A DNA stretch of 64,000 nt from Calditrichota bacterium (lineage in GTDB: Bacteria > Calditrichota > Calditrichia > Calditrichales > J004). Positions 47,101-54,663 of the stretch are shown here, one piece after another. Every line of letters begins with the position of its first letter. Positions within the stretch are counted from its first letter, which is position 1. The translations under genes and the position numbers were made by a program. The notes beneath the pieces were generated by a model, which made no database searches, had not been told where the DNA came from, and saw only the letters and a list, made by a program, of their open reading frames with translations. The stretch is taken from assembly GCA_013112635.1 (NCBI GenBank), contig JABFGF010000013.1, positions 25,568-89,567 of the forward strand. Direction: 5' to 3'.

Positions 47101-50100
47101 GCTGCAGGGATAATGCGCACTGCCTGGGTATTTCTAATAATAAACTGATCAGCATAGTTCTTTATACTCATCGTGCTGATATCCAGATTAACAAAACCAT
47201 CGTTTCGGATATCAAAATGGATTGTGTCCGTCTCACCAATTTTTGCTTTAGCAAATAATGTATCCACTTGTGGATTCAATTTTGCACGGATTGATCGTGA
47301 GGCAAACATAGTCCCGCCAAAAAGGCCTTGATTTATGCGCCCTCCATTTGGCATGGGCTCCATACTGAAATCATCATTCGGGTCACCGGCATCAATGGTT
47401 GGAGATAAAGGATCCACTCTGTAAAAACCGGAATCCGGCGGCATAAAAACCGGTGAATTAATCCGGTTTATTTCTTGTCCGTTAAATGTGCCAGATATTT
47501 GGTTAACAGTGCTGTAAGCCATACTTACAAGTGCCCCGTTCTGGATATTTAAATCAAGCTGAGGATTATTCCACACGATGGAATTTTTAATATTTACCAT
47601 TGAATTTGACCCTGCACGGATACCATCAAACTCATTATTCAGGACATTTATATTGCTGAGAAATGAAGTACTTGTTCCATCAAGCTCCAGTCCAACCTGG
47701 TTGGAATCTAAAATTACATTTGATAAGTTCAGTTCATCATCCAGAAAAACAATACCTTTTTGGTTTTGACTGATCCCACCCAAATGCATTTTAAGAGGTC
47801 TGTTTTTCGCGGCAATTGCTGTATCTGCACCTTGAAATGAAAACCAGTTAAACCGGACAGTATCAGCGGATGGAAACAAACGCATCCCACGCCAAACAGG
47901 ATGGGTTCCTGTTGAATCGTATCCACGGTGATTACTACTAAACTCAATCATTTGGCTTTCTGTACCGTTAACTTGCAGCCCACCATGAACATTAAAAACA
48001 GCCTTTTCATCAAAAGTAAAATTAACACCCGGCATAATTTGAAGATTATTTGCCTGAGGAACAGTAATCGAATCTATAACAGCAAACCCGTTAATCGAGT
48101 CATCAATTACACCAAATAATGGCCCACTAATAAATTTTGTTAGCTCTATTGAATGAAAAGGTGTTGGGCCTGCAACTTCCCCACCATTATAACCGACTTC
48201 CAACCAATAATTATATTGATTGAATGGACGGGTGTTTTTATCCAGAAAAGTTGTGTCTGTTGCATTGAAAAAATCAAAAACTTCAAATGATTCGGATACA
48301 CTGGATGTATCAATCGGCCCATGCATAGAATCTTTATACAATCTATAGAAATCAAATCCACCCACTTCGGAAGGGAAACTTGCCCAGCTTATACGCACAC
48401 CATCCGGTTCTGTAAAAACCTCCCGTATAAACGGAGACCAATTCTTATTAAGTATATTCAGGAAATGGCCATCATTTCGGTTAAAAGTAAGCATATCAAT
48501 ATTTGCATCGCGGTTACTATCCCAATGGATAAGACCATTTGCCGGATATGGCAATTTAATTTCTTTGTCCATGCGTTCAACAAAATTGAAATCACCGGTT
48601 TGGAAATGAGTATTCTCAAATATTTTTATTGTGCTGTCTTGAGTAAGTAAAACAAGATCGTATTGAACTTCGTTGTTAAAATCACCGGTGGCACCACCAA
48701 AATCATGCAACAACACATCTTCAATATAAACCGGGTTAGGTTGCTGGATTGGTGAGATTGGAGATTTTATCAGATCTGAGTTCGTCATCCGGTCTACGCT
48801 ATACAGATCAAGATTATCATCTTTTAAAACAAAAATATCCAGGTGCTTGTCCTGGTTCATATCCGCCAGGAATACATCGCGATAAGAACCTGAGTTTGTG
48901 TAGGATTTTGGGACATTAAATCCCCCAAAACCAAGTCCTGAATAATAAATCAACGCACCAACCGAATTTACACCAACAAGATCTGCATCACCATCTGCAT
49001 CCAAATCAGAGGCCGCAATCCTTGTTATATCTGTGGACAACTCTATCAGATACGGGTCAAATCCAAAATCCATATCCGTGATATTCATTCGGGTTTGCAA
49101 AGAATCGTTCAAAATTAGCATATCGGGCTGATTATTGTTATCCGCATTGAATGTTAAAACCTGTTTAATACTTTGCGATGAATATGCTGCGCCAGATAAT
49201 GCAAAAGCAAATGCACCACCACTAGAAAAATTCAATATGCTGATTATTTGGTTGGAATCGTAAAGCAGGACATCCTGTTTACCATCACCGTTCAAATCTG
49301 TTAAAACAAGCTGGTCTTTTATAGTGGGTTCCACCAATATTCCCTGGCCAACTGTAAAAGAATCGACAGCTACCTGAATTCCATCATCATCTACTAAAAA
49401 GAAGTAAAGCTGGTCATTTGCATAAGTCATCAAATCAAAAACACCATCTTCATTAAACCAACCTGACACATAATTTGTTGACAAGACAGATAAATGATTT
49501 TGTTCAAAAGTTGGGGCTAAAGAAAGTGATCCACCGGAATACGGAGTAAAAAAAACATCGTAATTAAATGAATTTATACCACTGGGCAAACCATCATCAT
49601 GTTTTTGTATTATACCTTGACCAAAACTGATATTCCAGTTTTCCCCGGGTACACTTTCAATAACAAATGGCCGGTTAATTTTTAATGAAACTCGAGTGGA
49701 ATCAAATGAATCAAATTCAGGAAAAAAGGAAACCTGTCCAGAAAAATTACTGGTTATGGAAATGTCACTGTTTAAAGATGCTTCATCCGGTATTGCCGAA
49801 AATTGCAAATCCAACTGCTGAACGGAGTAATTGAGCTGATCATTTAAAAACGGCATGACATACCTTAATTCAAAGCTGTATTTTAAAATAAGTTCGTCCG
49901 GCCCACCGGCAACAGCCTGTCCTAAATTTAAGCCACTGCTTTTATTAGCAAGCAGTGTGTTCAGCGGCCTGTTTAAAGGATCTGTATATTCCAGCTGAAA
50001 GGATATGCCTAAATCCCGTGATTCCCATATCTCGCCAAGTTCATTTGTAAACCACATTAAATCCAACGGACCTCCGCCGTTTGTTCCATATTCTCCTTTT

Positions 50101-50933
50101 TTTGTTTCCGCACCAAAAAAACTGTACATGTCAATATCTGTAATTTTTGAAGGATTACCGGTATAAACATCCGTTGGCGGATCCATAAATCCGGCTGAAA
50201 CAAATCGAGAAAAAATACGGGAATTGAAATTTGATGCATCATTTCCGGCTGCGAACAGGGTACTTTGGGCAAGCATAATGCTGTTTATCAAAACGCCCGG
50301 AAGCGTATCACCCGACAAAAATTGTACAAAGGGCCCGCTATTGCTAACAAGGTGTATAAAAGAAGAATCATTTTTTGTGCCGGCCATAATCATGCCGCCA
50401 AAATCAGAAACCATATCCCGGATATCCAGACCGTTGTTTTCCAATGCAATAGAATTCCAGTTTTGCCCATAATCAGTTGAGTTAAATACAGTTCCATTAT
50501 TTCCGGCAATCCAAACGGAGCTGTTGGATTGGTCAAATTCAATATTTGTCAGATCCTCAGTAGTCAATGTTATCAGACTCCAGCTTTCACCAAAATCATA
50601 GGAGGTAATCACCTGCCCTTTGTCACCGACTGCTACAATCACATCCAATGTTAAAAATGAATCAAAGAAAATGGCCACATCATTTAGCCGGTCACTCATC
50701 GGTGTATTGCGAAACTCCCAATGCTTTCCTGCATCAAACCCGCGGTAAAAACGGCCATTATCACCCACTGCAAATAACTCATGAAAATCCGTATCACGTG
50801 CGGTTATTGCATTTATTGCATCATTTCCGGGTTGTTCGTTTACAGTATGCCATTCTCCGGCAAAAAGAAAAATTGGCAAAAACATGAATAATAGAATGGT
50901 TGACAAAGCACTTGTTTTATTGAGCATTCGCAT
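44172..50933 (-). CDS. Giant multidomain secreted protein with T9SS type A sorting domain
   Basis: 2253 residues. A signal peptide (about 1-25) is followed by YCF48/BNR-like repeats (about 26-370: GNNGTVFNSTDYGQNW and related), FG-GAP/VCBS repeats (about 490-860: DLNGDGKQDVLLYD, DLDADGDADLVGV, DMNQDKHLDIFVL), an Fn3-like unit, a parallel beta-helix segment (about 960-1170), an ASH/HYDIN-like domain (RNDGFVNLDIS), two Ig/cadherin-like putative repeats (DTDGDDV, DADGDTLQF) and a second ASH-like unit. The last 90 residues are a type A sorting domain (AQNFPNPFNPSTKI, VLGQKV, GVYFYRL). It is probably a cell-surface or secreted protein cleaved by a type IX system. Ligand unknown. Confidence 0.85.
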   Translation of the reverse strand: MRMLNKTSALSTILLFMFLPIFLFAGEWHTVNEQPGNDAINAITARDTDFHELFAVGDNGRFYRGFDAGKHWEFRNTPMSDRLNDVAIFFDSFLTLDVIVAVGDKGQVITSYDFGESWSLITLTTEDLTNIEFDQSNSSVWIAGNNGTVFNSTDYGQNWNSIALENNGLDIRDMVSDFGGMIMAGTKNDSSFIHLVSNSGPFVQFLSGDTLPGVLINSIMLAQSTLFAAGNDASNFNSRIFSRFVSAGFMDPPTDVYTGNPSKITDIDMYSFFGAETKKGEYGTNGGGPLDLMWFTNELGEIWESRDLGISFQLEYTDPLNRPLNTLLANKSSGLNLGQAVAGGPDELILKYSFELRYVMPFLNDQLNYSVQQLDLQFSAIPDEASLNSDISITSNFSGQVSFFPEFDSFDSTRVSLKINRPFVIESVPGENWNISFGQGIIQKHDDGLPSGINSFNYDVFFTPYSGGSLSLAPTFEQNHLSVLSTNYVSGWFNEDGVFDLMTYANDQLYFFLVDDDGIQVAVDSFTVGQGILVEPTIKDQLVLTDLNGDGKQDVLLYDSNQIISILNFSSGGAFAFALSGAAYSSQSIKQVLTFNADNNNQPDMLILNDSLQTRMNITDMDFGFDPYLIELSTDITRIAASDLDADGDADLVGVNSVGALIYYSGLGFGGFNVPKSYTNSGSYRDVFLADMNQDKHLDIFVLKDDNLDLYSVDRMTNSDLIKSPISPIQQPNPVYIEDVLLHDFGGATGDFNNEVQYDLVLLTQDSTIKIFENTHFQTGDFNFVERMDKEIKLPYPANGLIHWDSNRDANIDMLTFNRNDGHFLNILNKNWSPFIREVFTEPDGVRISWASFPSEVGGFDFYRLYKDSMHGPIDTSSVSESFEVFDFFNATDTTFLDKNTRPFNQYNYWLEVGYNGGEVAGPTPFHSIELTKFISGPLFGVIDDSINGFAVIDSITVPQANNLQIMPGVNFTFDEKAVFNVHGGLQVNGTESQMIEFSSNHRGYDSTGTHPVWRGMRLFPSADTVRFNWFSFQGADTAIAAKNRPLKMHLGGISQNQKGIVFLDDELNLSNVILDSNQVGLELDGTSTSFLSNINVLNNEFDGIRAGSNSMVNIKNSIVWNNPQLDLNIQNGALVSMAYSTVNQISGTFNGQEINRINSPVFMPPDSGFYRVDPLSPTIDAGDPNDDFSMEPMPNGGRINQGLFGGTMFASRSIRAKLNPQVDTLFAKAKIGETDTIHFDIRNDGFVNLDISTMSIKNYADQFIIRNTQAVRIIPAAEMRFEIEFTPSIRQEFRDTLMITSNDPANPVFEIPVVGHGLNTRPVVTSVPDTTALTGNEYSFIVSVQDTDGDDVIVSANTLPSWLSLAADNEIKGTPTVSDAGINPVSLKLTDSFGDETDFNFSINVIVDNISPFQTEIPDTTIYTNVQFNYTWKVSDADGDTLQFTDNSPLFVIDPDSGKIIFTPQMSDTGSHEIIVQASDGKEAVVDTFNLTIDLNFLNAAIDLQLTSFDKSIGVAFKVPQNDLYSGTMIRYSVNGPVLSPSEGILAKDSVFTIGNDVSVSIPDLGINQSVNVSVFNYYTGTGTIFSEALSGQASTLAPSLSIDVSDRVFNFPVDQVRSDKIKIENSGGGTLIARFSYQPDSLLAVWFDMDTTDLTIAPFDSGFVDFNIHPNKHLPRLPVEKQVVANLISNDPTDAEVSVNIKFTPIFDDFAPNIVITARSDSLVRESSFAVHFFADDTSGYPIGEPEESLYKNYRLFKGLLNPQLIAGEDSVRSNELLFSRLEDGAYVLRVWAYDTEKNGLLGSNVKNIPFVIDASRRFVLRNRWLMVSIPRPIETVWQDFVVDSLLQIYRWDNDEERYLPVHSFIDQPHAMGEAVWLISALGFPLDISAFEQAGFEDSLSTPIVKGWNQVGTPVGYTTSWADMFFVQANGTSISLVEAANQGIITDAVYWYEFKDDDVQGYKWSSISEANAIPWRGYWMKSEEAGTLVFSTTAKDTIKESSSVLPKSGIENSFNISLSNDKYMDDHNVFGVSNPEIQKRDIAEPPHIGSYCALYFTDQNRRLTRQLKTDFADEDDVLEWDMVVESRESQVMHDIKWEMEKISTSGLYFYLVDEKKEKIIDMAKDGSYSLKPGSDLYRFKIYASQDETFRPKIVPVTFKLAQNFPNPFNPSTKIRFGIPKSAEDKNVKLTIFNVLGQKVAELLNKSFKAGYHEVEWNGLNNYGEQAASGVYFYRLTKGKNSTLIRKMVLLR

Positions 50934-51183
50934 AGATTGGTATCTCCGAAATTTTTAAAGAATATGTGGTAAGATTATACTTTGAAAGCTGCGGATTATT
51001 TTGGGAAGAAATAGATTGTTTTGATAAACAGCTTTTTTTCTTTGTCAAACACAGAACTTATGCTGGCTGACTTTCACTTCTTACCATAAATCTATTTCGG
51101 CGATTGCGGGCAGGAATTGAGTGCGGCGGGTCACTTTATAAAAGATTTGTTAGATTACCGAGGATTTGTAGCAGCAAATTAAA

Positions 51184-51405
51184 TTAAGGACCTAAATATT
51201 TGTCTAACCACTTTATTCCAAGTTTAACAACATACCAAATTAAAGTACTGGCTAAGAAACCAACTATTATACTGTGAATTTTTGAGGAAGGTTTTTTTAA
51301 GATGATCAATTCCATGCAGTATGGACAAATTAATTCATCCGAGTATCCCTTAAATAAATTAATAGAAAATTCGTTTTCGCAATGTAAACATTTTGTCTTT
51401 ACCAT
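51184..51405 (-). CDS. Small zinc-ribbon membrane protein
   Basis: 73 residues: two CxxC pairs (KCLHCEN and CPYCMEL, about residues 6-9 and 28-31) followed by one membrane helix (IHSIIVGFLASTLIWYVVKLGI). It is a plausible short gene following an attC-like site at 51421-51516, in the position expected for a cassette gene. No family recognised. Confidence 0.55.
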   Translation of the reverse strand: MVKTKCLHCENEFSINLFKGYSDELICPYCMELIILKKPSSKIHSIIVGFLASTLIWYVVKLGIKWLDKYLGP

Positions 51406-51420
51406 TAGTAATCATTTTTC

Positions 51421-51516
51421 ATAACAACCGAGGTTAAGGCGATTTAGCACTGAATAGTCTTCGAACCCTGAATCATGCTCCCCGTGTTAAATTCCTTGTA
51501 CAACCTATTGTTAGCA
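51421..51516. other. attC-like imperfect hairpin (integron cassette recombination site)
   Basis: The ends TAACAA (51422-51427) and TTGTTA (51508-51513) are inverted. The stem continues inward as AGGTT/AACCT, then AAGG/CCTT, ATTTA/TAAAT and CAC/GTG with unpaired spacer bases between blocks, as in attC sites where R and L boxes alternate with spacers. On the minus strand it lies between the lipoprotein stop (51524) and the zinc-ribbon start (51405), as a cassette junction would. Confidence 0.5.
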
Positions 51517-51523
51517 AACGCTA

Positions 51524-52213
51524 TTAATTTAATTTATACAAAATTGAGTTCATATTATAAGTTAGAAAATAGAAATTCTTTTTTTCAAAATAATTTGCTG
51601 CATAAACAGTAATGAGAATCCATAGACCATCCTTAGTATCAAAATAAGATTCAGGAATTTCAAACTTTCTATTTTCACCAGATAATTGCCATAACTTTGA
51701 TTTAATTATGTCTCCATTTTCATCTATAAGAGTTGTTTGAATTTCAAACTTATCTATTTTACTATAGCTGTTCCAACTTACTACGTGACTATTTCCTGAT
51801 TTTATATCTGAAAAATCACATAAAAAATTTACAATTCGATTGATAGATCCAGAATACGACTTGTTTAAGAACTTAATAACAAAATTTACATTCTCATGTG
51901 TATTGATAATGTTGGAGTCAATTTCTGTATAAATTGTATATTTATTACCATATTGTCGATCACTGAAATTGCTTTTATATGCATTTTTGCCATTAAGATC
52001 CACAGAAATGGTGTCAAAAGGAGATTGCATGTACATTTTCAATGAGGTTGGATGTTGAGTATTTAAAATAATAAAATAATCATATTGTTCACTAAAGTTT
52101 TCGGAAAAAATAGGGTGTTGTTCATTTTTACTATCTGAATCATAAATTAATGAGCAAGAATGAAAAACTGCTGATAAGATTATAAGAAAAATATTCAGAT
52201 ATAAATTAGTCAT
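51524..52213 (-). CDS. Putative lipoprotein of unknown function
   Basis: 229 residues. A lipoprotein-type signal (IFLIILSAVFHSCSL, cysteine at about residue 20) precedes a beta-rich body with strands such as YKYTIYTEIDSN and WILITVYAANYFEKKNFYF. No recognised family. It lies in a low-GC patch between an attC-like site and remnants of other genes, which suggests recent acquisition. Confidence 0.6.
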   Translation of the reverse strand: MTNLYLNIFLIILSAVFHSCSLIYDSDSKNEQHPIFSENFSEQYDYFIILNTQHPTSLKMYMQSPFDTISVDLNGKNAYKSNFSDRQYGNKYTIYTEIDSNIINTHENVNFVIKFLNKSYSGSINRIVNFLCDFSDIKSGNSHVVSWNSYSKIDKFEIQTTLIDENGDIIKSKLWQLSGENRKFEIPESYFDTKDGLWILITVYAANYFEKKNFYFLTYNMNSILYKLN

Positions 52214-52302
52214 TTGCTTTCTTAGCGTTTAAGTTTGATAACATTTTATTAGTGTGATTCAACCTTATTCACACCCTTTAACTATACGACATAAAACCAA
52301 TA

Positions 52303-52378
52303 GATTCAACCGTACAAAGTTAAACTTTTTTTGCTGTATTCAGGAATTTTTTGTTGCCGCTAAACCAGGGTTGGTAAC
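52303..52378 (-). pseudogene. Degenerate duplicate of the 3' part of the YiiX-like amidase gene
   Basis: On the minus strand the stretch starting near 52372 (CCCTGGTTTAGCGG, then AAAAATTCC) matches the amidase codons for NPWFSGKEKF (53133-53104 region) almost base for base. A little further on TTTGTACGGTT matches the amidase's TTTGTACGATT. The intervening codons are deleted and there is no open frame. This is a small relic of a tandem or transposed copy. Confidence 0.6.
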
Positions 52379-52767
52379 TTATAGGAAAGTTGGTACTAAT
52401 TTAAAGCTTACGATTTTTTGCATTAAATTAAAATGCTTATCCAAAGTGTAAAGTTCTAAATCATTTTGTAAAACATTATCCAAAATTATCAAGTCAGGGA
52501 TTCCAACTTTATTCACACCATTTTTGAGGCATTTGGTTTGATATCCTACTATTTTATCCCAATTAATCGTAAGTGGAATTCTTGTTAATTCATTCAGTAG
52601 TTTTATCACATTCAATTGCTTTTTTAATCTTAGAAAGGGAACCAGTTCAGCCAGGATTAAATGGTTGTACAAACTATGTTTTGTTCAATTAGCGAGTCTA
52701 ATTGACCTGAATTTTGTCAGCTCCTGAAATAATCGATCCAGACAGAACTATCTACCAGAATATTCAT
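52379..52767 (-). pseudogene. Disrupted VapC-like PIN-domain toxin gene
   Basis: Starting at the ATG at 52767 the minus strand reads MNILVDSSVWIDYFRS, a clear PIN-domain start, and then meets an in-frame TGA. The same frame continues with QLDSLIEQNIVC. A one-base frame change near 52672 then gives NHLILAELVPFL through GIPDLIILDNVLQNDLELYTLDKHF, the expected rest of a PIN toxin. So a stop codon and a frameshift separate an otherwise recognisable VapC. It overlaps the end of the vapB gene by 20 bp, the usual layout. Confidence 0.7.
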
Positions 52768-52957
52768 TTCTATTTCTCAAGGTGCTTAAGTCAATATCCA
52801 AATCAATTTTTCCTTTATATATTTTTAAAGATTTTATCTTATTTTTTTGGATTATATTTGATAAAGCCATTTTAATCAATTCTGTCTTTGACGGTGATTT
52901 AGTTAAGCTCATCGCTTCATTCATGAGCTCTTCAGGTATATCCAGAGTTGTTCTCAT
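52748..52957 (-). CDS. VapB-like antitoxin
   Basis: 69 residues from the ATG at 52957, which has AAGGAGAGG directly upstream. The start MRTTLDIPEELMNEAM and TELIKMALSNII form a ribbon-helix-helix-like or AbrB-type small DNA-binding antitoxin of the VapB group (type II DUF2191-like). It overlaps the disrupted vapC by 20 bp, so the antitoxin outlives its toxin. Confidence 0.7.
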   Translation of the reverse strand: MRTTLDIPEELMNEAMSLTKSPSKTELIKMALSNIIQKNKIKSLKIYKGKIDLDIDLSTLRNRNEYSGR

Positions 52958-53023
52958 TTCCTCTCCTTTATGCATAGTCAAGATATTTTTGGCACATAGG
53001 CCCTTAAGTTGTGTTAAACAAAT

Positions 53024-53605
53024 CTACATTTCCTCACGTGGCAGGGAATCGTACAAAACATTGCCATAAAGATAGAGTTCTCCCGGTTTTATAATATCCG
53101 GGAATTTTTCTTTACCGCTAAACCAGGGATTATAGATTTTTATTGCCAATTCACTGCAATAATATTTTCCGGGATAATTAAATCCAATAGTTCCCAGGTA
53201 ATCATAATCTTTGCCAAGCAGCTTATCTGCATTTTGCCATGCGGTTTTTGCATTTTCATCTGTGCGCCAACGCGGCCTGATAATTAACAATCGGTAGGAT
53301 TTATCAACAAATTCTTTTATTGTACTTGTGTGAACACCTTTTCCATCTGCTTCAATTACAGTTTTGCTAACAGAATCGTAAATGGCAACGTGGCTAATTG
53401 GAATTCCGGTAGCATTGGCCACTAAATTGGACGTAGCATGAAACCCTCGAATAACAAGCCAGTCACCTGTTTTGGCCAAACTGGAAACAGCTTGTTCAAT
53501 TATCTTATTTTGTTTCTGATGGATTTCAGTTACCGGTTTTTTTATGATTGGCCTGCCAATGCAACCAAATAAAAATGTAAGAAATGCAATTGAGATAAAT
53601 TTCAT
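53024..53605 (-). CDS. YiiX-like permuted papain-fold amidase, lipoprotein
   Basis: 193 residues. A lipoprotein signal (LTFLFGCIG) precedes a permuted NlpC/P60 fold: DWLVIRG, the histidine in ISHVAIYD, and the cysteine in YYCSELAIKIY, the order expected for YiiX/YebB-type proteins in which His precedes Cys. Such proteins act on peptidoglycan peptides or lipid-linked amides. A broken copy of its 3' end lies about 700 bp downstream. Confidence 0.8.
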   Translation of the reverse strand: MKFISIAFLTFLFGCIGRPIIKKPVTEIHQKQNKIIEQAVSSLAKTGDWLVIRGFHATSNLVANATGIPISHVAIYDSVSKTVIEADGKGVHTSTIKEFVDKSYRLLIIRPRWRTDENAKTAWQNADKLLGKDYDYLGTIGFNYPGKYYCSELAIKIYNPWFSGKEKFPDIIKPGELYLYGNVLYDSLPREEM

Positions 53606-53681
53606 TTTTTCAGGGAGTTTTTGTTTCTGTTAGTTTAATAAAATGTGAAGTCAATTGCACTGCCTGGTTTCATCAGTTTTA

Positions 53682-54650
53682 CTACTCAGTCCATCCATCT
53701 GCAACATCCACAACCACACGCCCGGATCGCGCCGGATCAGTTTGGCGTTTTAGGGCAACACCCAAATCAGCAATTTTATGTCGCGAGTCGATTGGAACCA
53801 TCATACCATCATTCAACATTTCTCCCACTAATTCGAGATCTGCACTTTTTGAAACTACAGCAACAAAGCGGCAGTTTTTTGAACTGAAAATTGCTTTTAT
53901 CATACCACTGATCAATTCCGGCCCCGGCAAAGTTGTTACGTATGTCCCCTTTGCCTTAAGTGTTTTTGCACAACTGCCAAAAGAATGCACAGCAGGCGTG
54001 TCAAAAACCAAATCATATTCTGATTCTGACTCCAGCGGGTTAGATTTTTTTCGGTCAATAACCAGATCAGCGCCAAGGGCCGTAACACGTTCAACATCTT
54101 TGGTGCTGCATACGGCGGTAACATGCGCTCCAAGGCGTTTTGCGATCCCAACTGCAACCGAGCCAACACCACCGGCTGCTCCGATAACCAAAACTTTTCC
54201 GTCTTTCTGCAAACCGCCAATATCCCGCAAAGATTGTAAACTGGTCATAGAAATTGTAGCGGCAGCAGCGGCTATATGGCTTGGAACATTGTCAGGTTTA
54301 ACCGCAAGTTCCGTCCGAGGCAAAGTGATATACTCAGAAAATGAGCCTTGCCTGGTTTTGTTTGAAAAAGCCAGATGGCCCCAAACCGGTGTCCCTTTTT
54401 CCAAGTCAGAAACTCCATTTCCAACTTCATCAACAGTGCCGGCAAAATCCCATCCAACAATCAGCGGAGACGTTTTAGCGTGGAGAATACGCCCAACAAA
54501 ACCTCCGCTAATAACCTTTTCTTCCGCCGGGTTAACAGATGCTGATATCACCTTTACCCGCACTTCATTCGTACCAGGATTTGGTTTCGGTATCTCAACC
54601 ATTTCAACACTTTCCTTATTTACCGCCATGGCACGCATTTTCTCACTCAT
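53682..54650 (-). CDS. MDR-family NAD(P)-dependent quinone oxidoreductase-like protein
   Basis: 322 residues of the zinc-independent medium-chain dehydrogenase group. The N-terminal GroES-like domain has VSASVNPAEEKVISGGF and GWDFAGTVDEVG. The Rossmann motif is VIGAAGGVGSVAVGIAKRLG, then CSTKDVERVTALGAD. The zinc-ligand cysteines are absent. It probably reduces quinones or enals with NADPH. It begins 13 bp after the DUF255 gene ends, in the same direction. Confidence 0.88.
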   Translation of the reverse strand: MSEKMRAMAVNKESVEMVEIPKPNPGTNEVRVKVISASVNPAEEKVISGGFVGRILHAKTSPLIVGWDFAGTVDEVGNGVSDLEKGTPVWGHLAFSNKTRQGSFSEYITLPRTELAVKPDNVPSHIAAAAATISMTSLQSLRDIGGLQKDGKVLVIGAAGGVGSVAVGIAKRLGAHVTAVCSTKDVERVTALGADLVIDRKKSNPLESESEYDLVFDTPAVHSFGSCAKTLKAKGTYVTTLPGPELISGMIKAIFSSKNCRFVAVVSKSADLELVGEMLNDGMMVPIDSRHKIADLGVALKRQTDPARSGRVVVDVADGWTE

Positions 54651-54663
54651 AACACACTCCCTT

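Noticed and set aside
51060..51183. A second attC-like site after the zinc-ribbon gene
   Set aside because: CTAACAAATCT is present on the minus strand, but the opposite arm (AGATTTATGG) matches only six bases and no GTTR-type end is found.
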